From: an uncultured Acidimicrobiaceae bacterium
GTDB taxonomy: Bacteria; Actinomycetota; Acidimicrobiia; Acidimicrobiales; SZUA-35
Direction: 5' to 3'
Length of the DNA stretch: 43,938 bases
NCBI GenBank assembly: GCA_947259095.1
Contig: CAMYLA010000067.1
Span: 1 to 43,938 of the forward strand
The position numbers and the translations under genes were made by a program. Positions within the stretch are counted from its first letter, which is position 1; each line of letters opens with the position of its first letter. Of the stretch, positions 17,449-27,067 are shown in pieces. The notes under the pieces are model-generated. The model saw nothing but the letters and a program-made list of their open reading frames with translations. It did no database searches and was not told where the DNA came from.

Positions 17449-19026
17449 TCAGCTGCGGAGCTTGAATCGCTGGATCTTCCCGGTGGCCGTCTTCGGCAGC
17501 TCGGACACGATCTCGTATCGCTTCGGGCGCTTGTAGCCGGCCAGCCGATCCCGGCAATAGGCGGTCAGCTCCTCGCCGAGCGGCCCCGCCGACGAGGCCC
17601 CGTCGTGGCCATCGATGGGGATCACGTAGGCCACCGGGCGCAACACCGACCGCTCGTCCTGCTCACCGACCACCGCCGCCTCCAACACCGAGTTGTGCTC
17701 GATCAACACCCCTTCGACCTCGGCCGGTGACACCCACTCGCCCCCGACCCGCAACATGTCGTCGACCCGACCCAGGTAGGTGTGGAAACCCTCGGCGTCG
17801 ACGCTGTAGAGATCCCCGGTGTGCATCCACGCTCCGTCGAACGTGGCCCTGTTGATGTCGGTCCGGCACCAGTAGCCGGTGGTCATCGAGTCACCCCGGG
17901 CCAACAGCTCGCCCGGTTCGTCTGGGGGTTGTTCGGCACCGTGCTCGTCAACCACCTTCACCTCGTAGCCGGCCACCGGTACCCCGCTGGTGCCTGGCTT
18001 GGTCGCTCCCGGGGCGTTCGACAGGTAGATGTGCAGCAGCTCGGTCGAGCCGATGCCATCGAGGATGGTGATCCCGAACCGCTGCTTGAACCGTTCGAAG
18101 GTCTCGGCCGGGAGCGGTTCGGCGGCCGACACGCCGGCCCGGACCGAGGTGAAGGTGGCGTCGGCAAGATCGGCTGCGTTGAGGGCGGCGTAGAAGGTGG
18201 GAATGCAGAAGAACAGGGTCGGCCGGTGGGTGGTCACGATGTCGGCCACCAGGGCCGGCGTCGGCGGTCGTGTCGGTTCGAGGATGGTGGTGGCGCCGAC
18301 CGAGAAGGGAAAGGTCAGCGAGTTGCCAAGTCCATAGGCGTGGAACATCGGCCCGACCGAGAAGAATCGATCGTCGCCGGAGACGTTCAGCACGGTGCGG
18401 GCGTAGGTGTCGCAGGTGACCTTGATGTCGCCGTGGCGGTGGATGGCCAGCTTCGGTTGCCCGGTTGATCCCGAGGTGCACAGCCAGAAACCCGGCGACT
18501 CCAGCCAGGTCCGGTACGGCGTGTCGGCCCTCGCCCCGGCGCCATCGGCGTTGGCCAGCAAGCTCGGCCACGACATCACGTTGGCGGCGACTCCCGGATG
18601 GTCGGTGGCCGCTTCGGCGGGCCCGGCGACGATGACCTGTTCCAGCTCGGGGGCACCGGCCGACAACTCGGCGATCCTGTCCGACTGGGGGGCCGACACC
18701 ACAGCCACCCTGGCCCGGGCATCGGCGGTGATGACCGCAAGGTCGCGGCCCGGGAGCAGCGGGTTCATCGCCACCGGAACGGCACCGATCCGCATCGCGC
18801 CGAGGAACGTTGCGATGAACTCGACCGAGTCGAGCATGGCCATGGCCACCCGCTCCTCGGGTCGGACGCCGATCGACCGCAGCGACGCCGCGGTGGCCAC
18901 CACCAGCCGCTGGATGTCCTGATAGCTGTGGATCTGGTCCCCACAGATGACGGCCACCCGCTCGCCGTCGCCGTTTTCGATGTGGCGGTCGACCAGCCAA
19001 ACGGCTGCGTTGAACGGTTGGTTCAT
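17449..19026 (-). CDS. Benzoate-CoA ligase
   Basis: This 525-residue adenylate-forming enzyme activates benzoate to benzoyl-CoA with ATP and CoA. The P-loop-like motif CTSGSTGQPK lies near residue 183, D-G-I-G-S-T-E-L-L-H-I-Y is the A5 motif typical of benzoate-CoA ligases, H-T-G-D-L is present, and the C-terminal catalytic lysine is in TATGKIQRFKL. The gene is last in an operon with boxC, boxB and an alpha/beta hydrolase and so supplies their substrate. A GGGGGAG site precedes the ATG. Close alternatives are hydroxybenzoate- or other aryl-CoA ligases, but the box neighbours favour benzoate. Confidence 0.9.
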   Translation of the reverse strand: MNQPFNAAVWLVDRHIENGDGERVAVICGDQIHSYQDIQRLVVATAASLRSIGVRPEERVAMAMLDSVEFIATFLGAMRIGAVPVAMNPLLPGRDLAVITADARARVAVVSAPQSDRIAELSAGAPELEQVIVAGPAEAATDHPGVAANVMSWPSLLANADGAGARADTPYRTWLESPGFWLCTSGSTGQPKLAIHRHGDIKVTCDTYARTVLNVSGDDRFFSVGPMFHAYGLGNSLTFPFSVGATTILEPTRPPTPALVADIVTTHRPTLFFCIPTFYAALNAADLADATFTSVRAGVSAAEPLPAETFERFKQRFGITILDGIGSTELLHIYLSNAPGATKPGTSGVPVAGYEVKVVDEHGAEQPPDEPGELLARGDSMTTGYWCRTDINRATFDGAWMHTGDLYSVDAEGFHTYLGRVDDMLRVGGEWVSPAEVEGVLIEHNSVLEAAVVGEQDERSVLRPVAYVIPIDGHDGASSAGPLGEELTAYCRDRLAGYKRPKRYEIVSELPKTATGKIQRFKLRS

Positions 19027-19052
19027 GGCTCCCCCTTGTACTGCGATACCGG

Positions 19053-19811
19053 TCAGGCCGACGATGTGTCGAAGTCGGCGATCAACCCGACGATGCGATC
19101 AGGGTCTTGATGATGCAGCAGGTGGCCCAGCCCGTCCAGTAGCAGATGCTCGGCGTTGTCGCCGATGGCCGCCGCGGTGTCGACGGCGTGACGGGGCGGG
19201 GCGTACTCATCGTCGGCACCCTGGGCCACCAAGGTCGGGCAGCCCACGGCGGACAATATCGACAAGATGTTCCAGCGACGGAACTCGTCGGACACCCACA
19301 CCCCGCTCCACGCCTCGAACAGCGCTTCGGGATGGTCGTTCGAGCGGGCCAAACCGGCCACGATGGCGGCTCGGTTGTGCCGCATCGCAACGATGCTGTC
19401 GTAGCAGAGCTGCTCGACCCAGCTGTGGGCGGCCAGCGTCAGGAGGCTCCGGATCGGTCGGCCGGTGGCGGCGAGGAGCAGGGCGATCGAGCCGCCGTCG
19501 GAGTGGCCGACCAGCAGCGGCCGCTCGGCGCCGATCGTATCCAGGACCCTGTCGAATCGTTCCGCCTCCCGATGCAACCAGTCGGCCGGCCACGGCCCGG
19601 TGGGCGCCGGTGTGGAACTGCCGTGGCCGGGACGATCGTAGGCCACCACGGTACGCCCGGTCTCGGCCGCCACCGCGGCCGGGATGCCTCGCCACTGCTC
19701 GATCGAGCCGAGCCCGTCGTGGAGCAGCACGATCTCGGCCGGCCCGTCGCCCCATCGGGCCACGGTCAGCCGGGCGTCATCGATCGATATGGTCTCCCGC
19801 CGCTTCGTCAT
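19053..19811 (-). CDS. Alpha/beta hydrolase in the box operon
   Basis: The 252-residue protein has an alpha/beta-hydrolase fold: L-L-H-D-G-L-G (oxyanion region), the nucleophile elbow GHSDGG (serine near residue 99), an acid in Q-G-A-D-D-E-Y, and a late histidine in G-L-G-H-L-L-H-H. The substrate cannot be read from the sequence. Lying between boxB and benzoate-CoA ligase, it might hydrolyse a ring-opened lactone or CoA ester, or release benzoate from esters. AGGAG directly abuts the ATG, an unusually short spacing, so translation may be inefficient or the start may differ. It is 25 nt from boxB and 26 nt from the ligase gene. Confidence 0.8.
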   Translation of the reverse strand: MTKRRETISIDDARLTVARWGDGPAEIVLLHDGLGSIEQWRGIPAAVAAETGRTVVAYDRPGHGSSTPAPTGPWPADWLHREAERFDRVLDTIGAERPLLVGHSDGGSIALLLAATGRPIRSLLTLAAHSWVEQLCYDSIVAMRHNRAAIVAGLARSNDHPEALFEAWSGVWVSDEFRRWNILSILSAVGCPTLVAQGADDEYAPPRHAVDTAAAIGDNAEHLLLDGLGHLLHHQDPDRIVGLIADFDTSSA

Positions 19812-19836
19812 CTCCTGCCGTGGCGGTCCGGCTCGG

Positions 19837-21252
19837 TCACAGCCGGACGTAGTCGTAGTCGACCGCCTTGGCGTTGATGCCCTGCGACGGGGGTGCGATC
19901 CAGCCCGCCACCTTGTTCGGCTCCAGTACCGGCTGCATCAGCGAACCGACATGGGCCCGCTCGTCGTCAGACGGCAACCACAACCCCTCGGCCGCAGCCC
20001 ACTCGTCGTCGACGACCAACAGGCCGTCGGGGCTGACGTGATGGTCGCGGAATGCCCCGACCTGGCGGTGGAATCCGACGTGGGGCAACCGGAGCTCGAC
20101 GTCGATGCCCTGCTCGGCCAGGGTGCGATTCCAGCGCCGCAGGCCCTTCTCGCAGTCGACGGTGTATTCGCTGCGGAGCTCGTTGTTGACCAGCGCCCGA
20201 GCGGCCATCGACTGCTCGACGATCGCACCGTCTGCCACCGTCAGGTACCGGGCTTCGTGATCGGTCAGGACGTGGTCGTCGTTGTACGCAGCCTCGTCGA
20301 AGCGGCCCTTCAGCCCGGCCGCATAGTAGTTGGCGGCGTTGGTGGAGCGTTCCGAGCCGAACAGGTCGAGCGAAACCGAGTAGTGGAAGTTGATGTACCG
20401 CTGGAGGGTGTCGAGGTTGACTCCACCGTGAGGGGCCACGTCCTCGGTGCCGTGTTCGTTCATCAGCTCGGCGGTGCGCTGCACCACCCGACCGATCCCG
20501 CTGGCGCCGACGAACATGTGGTGGGCTTCCTCCTTCAGCATGAAGTCGCAGGTCCGGCTGAGTGGGTCGAACGCCGACTCCCGGAGAGCGCCGAGCTGGT
20601 ATTTTCCGTCGCGGTCGGTGAAGTAGGTGAACATGAAGAACGACAGCCAGTCCGGCGTCACCTCGTTGAACGCGCCGAGGATACGCGGCTTGTCGGGATC
20701 ACCGGAGTGCCGTTCCAGCATCGCATCGGCCTCCTCCCGGCCGTCGCGTCCGAAGTAGCGGTGCAGCAGGTAGACCATGGCCCACAGGTGCCGTCCCTCC
20801 TCGACGTTGACCTGGAACAGGTTTCGCAGGTCGTAGAGGCTGGGAGCGCTGTGGCCCAACAGCCGCTGCTGTTCGACCGAGGCCGGCTCGGTGTCACCCT
20901 GGACCACGATCAGCCGCCGGAGGTCGGTCCGGAACTCGCCAGGTACGTCCTGCCACACCGGCTCCCCCTTGTTCTCGCCGAAGCCGATGGTGCGGTCCTG
21001 ATCCTGTTCCGACAAGAAGATGCCCCAGCGGTAGTCCGGCATCCGCACGTGGTCGAAGTGGGCCCAGCCCTTCTGGTTGACGTCGATGGCGGTGCGGAGA
21101 TAGACCGACGACTCCTGGAAGCCGTCCGGACCCATCTCGGACCACCAGTCGGCGAACCGGGGTTGCCAGTTCTCGAGCGCCCGCTGCAGCCGACGATCCT
21201 CGGACAGGTTGACGTTGTTCGGGATTCGTTCTGAGTAGTCGATGGTCGGCAT
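19837..21252 (-). CDS. boxB: Benzoyl-CoA 2,3-epoxidase oxygenase subunit BoxB
   Basis: The start at 21252 gives 471 residues, the normal BoxB length, with GGAAGG before the ATG. BoxB is a class I di-iron oxygenase that epoxidises benzoyl-CoA. The iron-ligand motifs are visible as E-E-G-R-H near residue 150 and K-E-E-A-H-H near residue 240, both E-x-x-H. It needs electrons from the reductase BoxA, which is not in this window. BoxC, the next enzyme, is encoded 65 nt upstream. The longer frame from 22047 is a shadow of boxC. Identification is firm. Confidence 0.95.
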   Translation of the reverse strand: MPTIDYSERIPNNVNLSEDRRLQRALENWQPRFADWWSEMGPDGFQESSVYLRTAIDVNQKGWAHFDHVRMPDYRWGIFLSEQDQDRTIGFGENKGEPVWQDVPGEFRTDLRRLIVVQGDTEPASVEQQRLLGHSAPSLYDLRNLFQVNVEEGRHLWAMVYLLHRYFGRDGREEADAMLERHSGDPDKPRILGAFNEVTPDWLSFFMFTYFTDRDGKYQLGALRESAFDPLSRTCDFMLKEEAHHMFVGASGIGRVVQRTAELMNEHGTEDVAPHGGVNLDTLQRYINFHYSVSLDLFGSERSTNAANYYAAGLKGRFDEAAYNDDHVLTDHEARYLTVADGAIVEQSMAARALVNNELRSEYTVDCEKGLRRWNRTLAEQGIDVELRLPHVGFHRQVGAFRDHHVSPDGLLVVDDEWAAAEGLWLPSDDERAHVGSLMQPVLEPNKVAGWIAPPSQGINAKAVDYDYVRL

Positions 21253-21317
21253 GGCCGGTCCTTCCGGAGGGGGTCGCTTCGGTGTTGGAGGTCGTCGTGG
21301 TTGGTTGTATTTTGCCG

Positions 21318-23000
21318 TCAGGTACGGGCCCGACCGTAATCGGGCCGGGAACCGGTGCCGTAGCGTCGCAGCGCTCCCTCGGGCCCGCTGGCGTTCGGCC
21401 TGATGAAGATCCAGTTCTGCCACGCCGAAAGTCGGCCGAAGATCTTGGTTGCCATGGTCTCGGGACCGGCGAAGCGGTGGTTGGCCTCCATGCCGGTCAG
21501 GGCGTCTGGGGAGAAGCTGGCCCGCTCCTCGACCGCCAGTCGGATCTCGTCGTCCCAATCCAGGTCGTCGGGGGTGGCGGTGACCAGACCGAGTCTGGCC
21601 GCGTCGGCCGCTTCGATCGGCCGGTCCAGTGCGGCCTCGGCGGCCGAGAGACCATCGGGCGAGCCCCAGAACCGGGACGCCAGCCTGGTGATGCCGTTGG
21701 CCATCGTCATCGGCCCGGTGTTGACCGCGGTCAACTGCAGCACCGCCGGAGGGAGTGGGTCGTCGTCGTCCTCGAAGATCCCGTCCAGCATGTAGGTCCG
21801 GTCGGCGGCCAGCGCCAGTTCGGCCAGAACCCCGACGAAGCACGATCCGGGTTCGATGGTGGCGATCAGGCTCCGGGCGGTGAGGTCCAACCGGGACAGG
21901 GTCCGTTTCCACAGCAGCGACGTTTCGAGCTGACGGTGGCCGGAGGGGACGGCCAGGGCCCGGTCGTGGACCAGCACGTCTGCCGGATCGCCGACCGTTC
22001 GCAGCACCACGGTGCCGAGATCGGTCTCGTTGAACCGGAGGTGGCATGTCAGGTCGTCGAGTTCCCTGGCCGCGGTCAACGGCCAGTCGGGGTCGGCCGA
22101 CGCCGACACCGTGATCCTGGCCAGCTGGCCCGGACGGTCGAGCTCGGCCCGGACGTGGCGGTAGACAACCCCATCGGGCTCAAGCAGCCGCTGCAGGGGG
22201 GCCAGTATCGCCGGCTCGGCGGCGTCGGGCCCCGCCCCGGCCCCGGGGGCGGTTCGTGACAGCTCGTCGGCCATGGCCCTGGCCCGTTCGGTGACCCTGG
22301 CCTCGAACTCCGAAGGTGAGGCCAGCTCGTCGACCAGGCCCTGCCCGAGGGCGTCGGCTCCCCGGACCCCTTCGGCCTTGGTGGCGAACACGTCGGCCAG
22401 GTCTCGGCGGACATGACGTTTGTCGGTCAGCCTTGTCAGGCCACCGGTCCCCGGGAGCACCCCGAGCAGCGGGACCTCGGGCAGCGACACCGCACTCGAT
22501 CGATCGTCGATCAACAGGATGTGGTCGCAGGCCATGGCCAGCTCGTAGCCGCCACCGGAACACGGCCCGTTGACCGCAGCCAGGAACTTCAGGCCGGAGC
22601 AGGCCGATGCCTCCTCCATCTCCAGCCGGGTCTCGTTCGTGAACTTGCAGAAGTTGACCTTGTGGCCATGGTCGGACCCGGCCAGCATCCTGATGTTGGC
22701 CCCGGCGCAGAAGACCCCCTCCACCGCGCTGTCGATGATGACGCAGCCGACCTCCGGATGCTCGAATCGCAACCGGCGGACGGCATCGGCCAGTTCGATG
22801 TCGACCCCGATGTCGTAGCTGTTGAGCTTGAGCTCATAGTCGCCGAGCAGCCCACCGTCGACGTCGACCGCCAGTCGCAGCCGGGCCAGGGGAGGTTCGA
22901 TGGTCAGCCGCCAGTGTCGGTACCGGTCCGGTCTGCGCTCGAAATCGATCTGGCCGGTTCTGGTCGGCGCTGCGGCATCGGCTGCTGGAATCGTCACCAT
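21318..23000 (-). CDS. boxC: Benzoyl-CoA-dihydrodiol lyase BoxC
   Basis: The 560-residue protein is a double crotonase-fold enzyme that opens the 2,3-epoxybenzoyl-CoA ring hydrolytically and releases formate. Signature stretches include DVDGGLLGDYELKLNSYD, F-C-A-G-A-N-I-R-M-L (oxyanion hole), KVNFCKFTNETR and VPLLGVLPGTGGLTRLTDKR. The first domain covers about residues 20-280 and the second the rest. A TACGCT box at 23004-23009 (minus strand) lies only three nt before the ATG at 23000 but six nt before the in-frame GTG at 22997, so a leaderless GTG start is possible. The frame extends to 23123, but that part would overlap pta and does not resemble BoxC. It heads the box operon. Confidence 0.94.
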   Translation of the reverse strand: MVTIPAADAAAPTRTGQIDFERRPDRYRHWRLTIEPPLARLRLAVDVDGGLLGDYELKLNSYDIGVDIELADAVRRLRFEHPEVGCVIIDSAVEGVFCAGANIRMLAGSDHGHKVNFCKFTNETRLEMEEASACSGLKFLAAVNGPCSGGGYELAMACDHILLIDDRSSAVSLPEVPLLGVLPGTGGLTRLTDKRHVRRDLADVFATKAEGVRGADALGQGLVDELASPSEFEARVTERARAMADELSRTAPGAGAGPDAAEPAILAPLQRLLEPDGVVYRHVRAELDRPGQLARITVSASADPDWPLTAARELDDLTCHLRFNETDLGTVVLRTVGDPADVLVHDRALAVPSGHRQLETSLLWKRTLSRLDLTARSLIATIEPGSCFVGVLAELALAADRTYMLDGIFEDDDDPLPPAVLQLTAVNTGPMTMANGITRLASRFWGSPDGLSAAEAALDRPIEAADAARLGLVTATPDDLDWDDEIRLAVEERASFSPDALTGMEANHRFAGPETMATKIFGRLSAWQNWIFIRPNASGPEGALRRYGTGSRPDYGRART

Positions 23001-23003
23001 CGA

Positions 23004-23009
23004 AGCGTA
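23004..23009 (-). promoter_or_regulatory. Putative -10 box of the box operon
   Basis: TACGCT on the minus strand, placed for initiation at the GTG codon 22997 one codon inside boxC. No convincing -35 box is seen. The gap to pta is 85 nt. Confidence 0.4.
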
Positions 23010-23085
23010 ACCCCGGCCGAACGGGTGGACCAGCGGTGTCATCGCCTCCATCAAAAAGTAGCGTGGGCCGATGCGGCAGGCGGGA

Positions 23086-23932
<847 letters not shown>

Positions 23933-23951
23933 GGGTCGGTCACGGTCTCGG

Positions 23952-25001
23952 CTACCTGGCCTTGCCCCGCCACGGGATGAGGATCGATTCCAGCAGCCGG
24001 ACGATCAGGTCGAGCAGCACGCCGATGATCGAGATCACGATGATACCGATGACCACCACGTCCGGTCGGAAGAAGTTCCTGGCCTGGAAGATCATGCTGC
24101 CGAGGCCGGTGTCGGTCCCGACCAGCTCGGCCGCCACCAGGGTGCCCCAGCTCACCCCGAGGGCCACCCGGAACCCGGTGAACAGCTCCGGGAGGGCGTT
24201 TGGAACGATCAGCCGGAACAGGATCTGGGTCTTGGAGGCGCCGAGGGAGTAGGCGGCCCGGACCTTGGACAGGTTCACCGTCCTGACCCCGGCCCGGGCC
24301 GAGATGATCATGATCCACACCGAGGCGAAGATCAGCAGGGCGTAGGAGCTGGGGTTGCCGATACCGAACCAGATGATGAACAACGGGATCAGGGCCAGCG
24401 GGGGAATCGGTCGGAACAGTTCGACCGGGGTGTCGAAAAACCCCCTGACCCGGCTCGACAGGCCCATGGCGAACCCGATGGGCACGCCGGCCAGGGTGCC
24501 GATCAGCATGCCGATCGCCACCCGTCTGAGACTGGTCGAGGTGTGCTCCCACAGGGTGATGTTCTTGAACCCATCGGTTCGCAGGGTGTTGAAACCCTTC
24601 CAGGTGTCCGAGGGGGTCGGGAACGCATTGACGCTGACCAGCCTGGTGTAGGAATCCTCGTCGCAGTTCTCCGACACCCGGCACTCGGTCAGCAACTTGA
24701 TGTCGGTCAGGTCCTCCGCTGGCTCCTTGGCTGCGTATGCCGCCTCGGTCTCGGCCCGGAAGTCCTCGGGGAAGCCCCAGGCCTTGGTGCCGGCCCACCA
24801 GATGAAGGCCAGCACGATCAGCGAGATCAGGCTCCACAACGGCATGCTGCGGACCGCCTCGGCATCGCCGAACGTGACGGTCTTGCGATCCTGGGGTGAT
24901 TTGCCCCGGTTGAAGATCCCGGTCAGGAAACCACCGCCGGGGTCGCCTGCGGTCTCCAGGGTCTCCCGGTCCGACACCCCGCCACTCATCGTGTCGCTCA
25001 T
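23952..25001 (-). CDS. ABC transporter permease, taurine/nitrate/sulfonate type
   Basis: The 349-residue permease has the binding-protein-dependent transport domain in its C-terminal about 210 residues, with the EAA-type loop A-A-Y-S-L-G-A-S-K-T-Q-I-L-F-R. It is longer than typical TauC/SsuC (about 260): about 45 extra cytoplasmic residues precede the first membrane span, and a roughly 75-residue acidic insert with two cysteines separates spans one and two. The insert is predicted to face outward and could contact the binding protein. The gene lies two nt after the ATPase gene and 19 nt before pta. The taurine assignment rests on the aminotransferase and pta neighbours. Confidence 0.85.
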   Translation of the reverse strand: MSDTMSGGVSDRETLETAGDPGGGFLTGIFNRGKSPQDRKTVTFGDAEAVRSMPLWSLISLIVLAFIWWAGTKAWGFPEDFRAETEAAYAAKEPAEDLTDIKLLTECRVSENCDEDSYTRLVSVNAFPTPSDTWKGFNTLRTDGFKNITLWEHTSTSLRRVAIGMLIGTLAGVPIGFAMGLSSRVRGFFDTPVELFRPIPPLALIPLFIIWFGIGNPSSYALLIFASVWIMIISARAGVRTVNLSKVRAAYSLGASKTQILFRLIVPNALPELFTGFRVALGVSWGTLVAAELVGTDTGLGSMIFQARNFFRPDVVVIGIIVISIIGVLLDLIVRLLESILIPWRGKAR

Positions 25002-25003
25002 CC

Positions 25004-25804
25004 TCAGGCCCCCCCGTGTCCCATGATCTCCTCTTCCATCTCCCAGATCAGCGAGAGGATCTCCTCCCGCTTGTCGGCGAACTCGGCCGAGGCCTTCAGC
25101 TCTCTCGGTTCGACGTCGAGGCCGGTCTCGGCGAACGGCAAATCGTAGATGTATTCGATCCGGCCCGGCCGGGGCGCCATCACGAAGAGCCGGTCACCGA
25201 GGAACAGCGCCTCCTCGACGCTGTGGGTGACCAGCACGATCGTCTTGCCGGTTTCCTTCCACAGCCTCAGGATCAGGCCCTGCATCTTCTCTCTGGTCAG
25301 GGCGTCGAGGGCGCCCAGTGGTTCATCCATCAGAATCACCGCCGGATCGTTGGCCAGGCAGCGGGCCAGGGCGACCCGCTGCTGCATCCCGCCGGACAAC
25401 TCGTAGATCTTCTTGTCGCCGAAGTCACGCAGTCCGACGGTGGCCAGCAGCTCGTCGACCGTGCGCTCGATCTCGCCCCTGGGGACCCGTTGCATTCGAG
25501 GGCCGAAGGAGATGTTCTTGCGGACGTTCAGCCATTCGAACAGCGCCCCCTGCTGGAACACCATGCCCCGGTCCGGTCCGGGGCCGGTGATCGGTTCGTC
25601 CCCGAGCAGGACCGTGCCGGAGGTGGGAGCCAGGAACCCGGCCAGGATGTTCAACAGCGTCGTCTTGCCGCACCCGCTGGGGCCAAGCAGGGTGAGCAGC
25701 CGCCCGCCGTCGAGGTCGAACGAGACATCCTTCAGCGCCTGGACCGAGCCCCCCTTCGGCAGCTGGTAGGTCATGTCGACTGACTCGACCCGCAGATCTC
25801 TCAT
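25004..25804 (-). CDS. ABC transporter ATP-binding protein, TauB/SsuB type
   Basis: The 266-residue ATPase has Walker A GPSGCGKTTLL (about residues 40-50), Q-loop M-V-F-Q-Q-G-A-L-F-E-W, signature LSGGMQQRVALARC, Walker B VILMDEPLGALD and switch histidine V-T-H-S-V-E-E-A. These match the nitrate/sulfonate/taurine importer subfamily. A C-terminal extension of about 30 residues follows the core. It drives uptake through the permease at 23952 with the lipoprotein at 25865. Confidence 0.93.
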   Translation of the reverse strand: MRDLRVESVDMTYQLPKGGSVQALKDVSFDLDGGRLLTLLGPSGCGKTTLLNILAGFLAPTSGTVLLGDEPITGPGPDRGMVFQQGALFEWLNVRKNISFGPRMQRVPRGEIERTVDELLATVGLRDFGDKKIYELSGGMQQRVALARCLANDPAVILMDEPLGALDALTREKMQGLILRLWKETGKTIVLVTHSVEEALFLGDRLFVMAPRPGRIEYIYDLPFAETGLDVEPRELKASAEFADKREEILSLIWEMEEEIMGHGGA

Positions 25805-25864
25805 CGGTTCCCCTTCACCCTTCGTCCCCCTGTCCCGTGCCCCCGTGCCGACTCCGTCGGCGGC

Positions 25865-27013
25865 TCAGCCGCCGGCGGCCGTCTGCAGATAGCTGGTGTC
25901 GACGAAGCTGCTGAAATCGTCGAGAGAGGAGGGGATCTCCCCCAGCCGCACGAACGTGTCCAGCTGCTCCTTCATGTTCACCTGTACGTAGCCGCCGAGC
26001 CATTCCTCAGACAGCTGCTCTTCGAGGGTCGGGAACGAGAACCAGACGTCACCGGCGAGGAAGTCGCCGACATCCTCCATGCCGGCCGCGGCGGCGATGG
26101 TCGGGTTGTAGGTCTCGGGGTCTTCGGCCCAGGTCTCGTTGAACGTTTCGACGGCCACGAGGAAATCGGAAACGACGTTCGGATGGGCCTCACCGAACGA
26201 GGTCGGGATCGAGACGATGTCGTAGGTGAAGATGCCGATCTCGTTCTCCTGCTCGGCGCCGGTCATGATCAGCGCACCACCACCGTCGATCATCTGGACC
26301 ACCGAGCCGCCGAAGGCGCACCCGACCTGGATCTGGCCCGACTCGAACGCCGCCGCGGTGGCCGCTCCGCCCTCGGCCGGGACGATGCTGAGCTCGTCGA
26401 GATCGACACCGAGGAACTCCATCATCGACAGCATCTTGTAGTGGGTCACGTTGCCGATCGGTGTCATCACCGTCGCTCCCTTGAGCGTCTCGGCCGCGTT
26501 GTCCCTGGTGATCCCCAGGTCGCCCTGGGCCACGCAGTTGTCGGCCTCGGCGTAGGACACAGCGACCCCGACGACCTTGAGGTCGGCGCCGTTGTTCGTG
26601 GTGTTGGCGAACGGGGTCAGGCCCTGGGAGTAGGAGATGTCGATGTCGCCGGCCAGCATGGCCTCGCTCATCTCGCCGCCGTTGTTGAACGGCACCCAGT
26701 TGATCGGCACCCCGACCGCCTCGGCGAAGCTGCCGTCCTCCTGGCCGATCTGGTTCGGGGTCGGCCACTCGGCGAAGTAGGCGACGTTCAGCTCCTCGAG
26801 GTCGGCCATGGCGCCGTCGCCTGCGTCCTCGTCCTCCATGGCCCCGTCGGCCTCCTCACCGTCGCCGTTGTCGCCGCTGTCGTCGGCCGCGCTGTCGTCG
26901 GTGGCGTCGGTCGAGGCCGTGGTGTCGGAGGAGCCGGTCTCCTCGTCGTCGCTGCCGCAGGCTGCGGCCAGGAGGCCGAGCGCGGCCAACAGTATCAACA
27001 GCTTCTTGATCAT
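25865..27013 (-). CDS. ABC transporter substrate-binding lipoprotein, TauA-like
   Basis: The 382-residue protein starts with a lipoprotein signal peptide whose lipobox L-A-A-A-C puts the lipid-modified cysteine at residue 19. A Ser/Thr/Asp-rich linker (about residues 20-75) tethers the binding domain. The domain begins N-V-A-Y-F-A-E-W-P-T and includes S-Y-S-Q-G-L-T-P, as in family 16 nitrate/taurine-type binding proteins. GGGGAG lies ten nt upstream of the ATG. It is the first transporter gene after the aminotransferase. Taurine is the likely ligand from context; other sulfonates or amines are possible. Confidence 0.87.
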   Translation of the reverse strand: MIKKLLILLAALGLLAAACGSDDEETGSSDTTASTDATDDSAADDSGDNGDGEEADGAMEDEDAGDGAMADLEELNVAYFAEWPTPNQIGQEDGSFAEAVGVPINWVPFNNGGEMSEAMLAGDIDISYSQGLTPFANTTNNGADLKVVGVAVSYAEADNCVAQGDLGITRDNAAETLKGATVMTPIGNVTHYKMLSMMEFLGVDLDELSIVPAEGGAATAAAFESGQIQVGCAFGGSVVQMIDGGGALIMTGAEQENEIGIFTYDIVSIPTSFGEAHPNVVSDFLVAVETFNETWAEDPETYNPTIAAAAGMEDVGDFLAGDVWFSFPTLEEQLSEEWLGGYVQVNMKEQLDTFVRLGEIPSSLDDFSSFVDTSYLQTAAGG

Positions 27014-27067
27014 TTCAGGTGTCTCCCCTTGATGGTTACTTCGAGAATCTGGTGTGGCCCTGCGTTG

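Noticed and set aside
19684..21234. 516-residue plus-strand ORF
   Set aside because: It is antisense to boxB and the hydrolase gene, with shadow-like composition and no motif.
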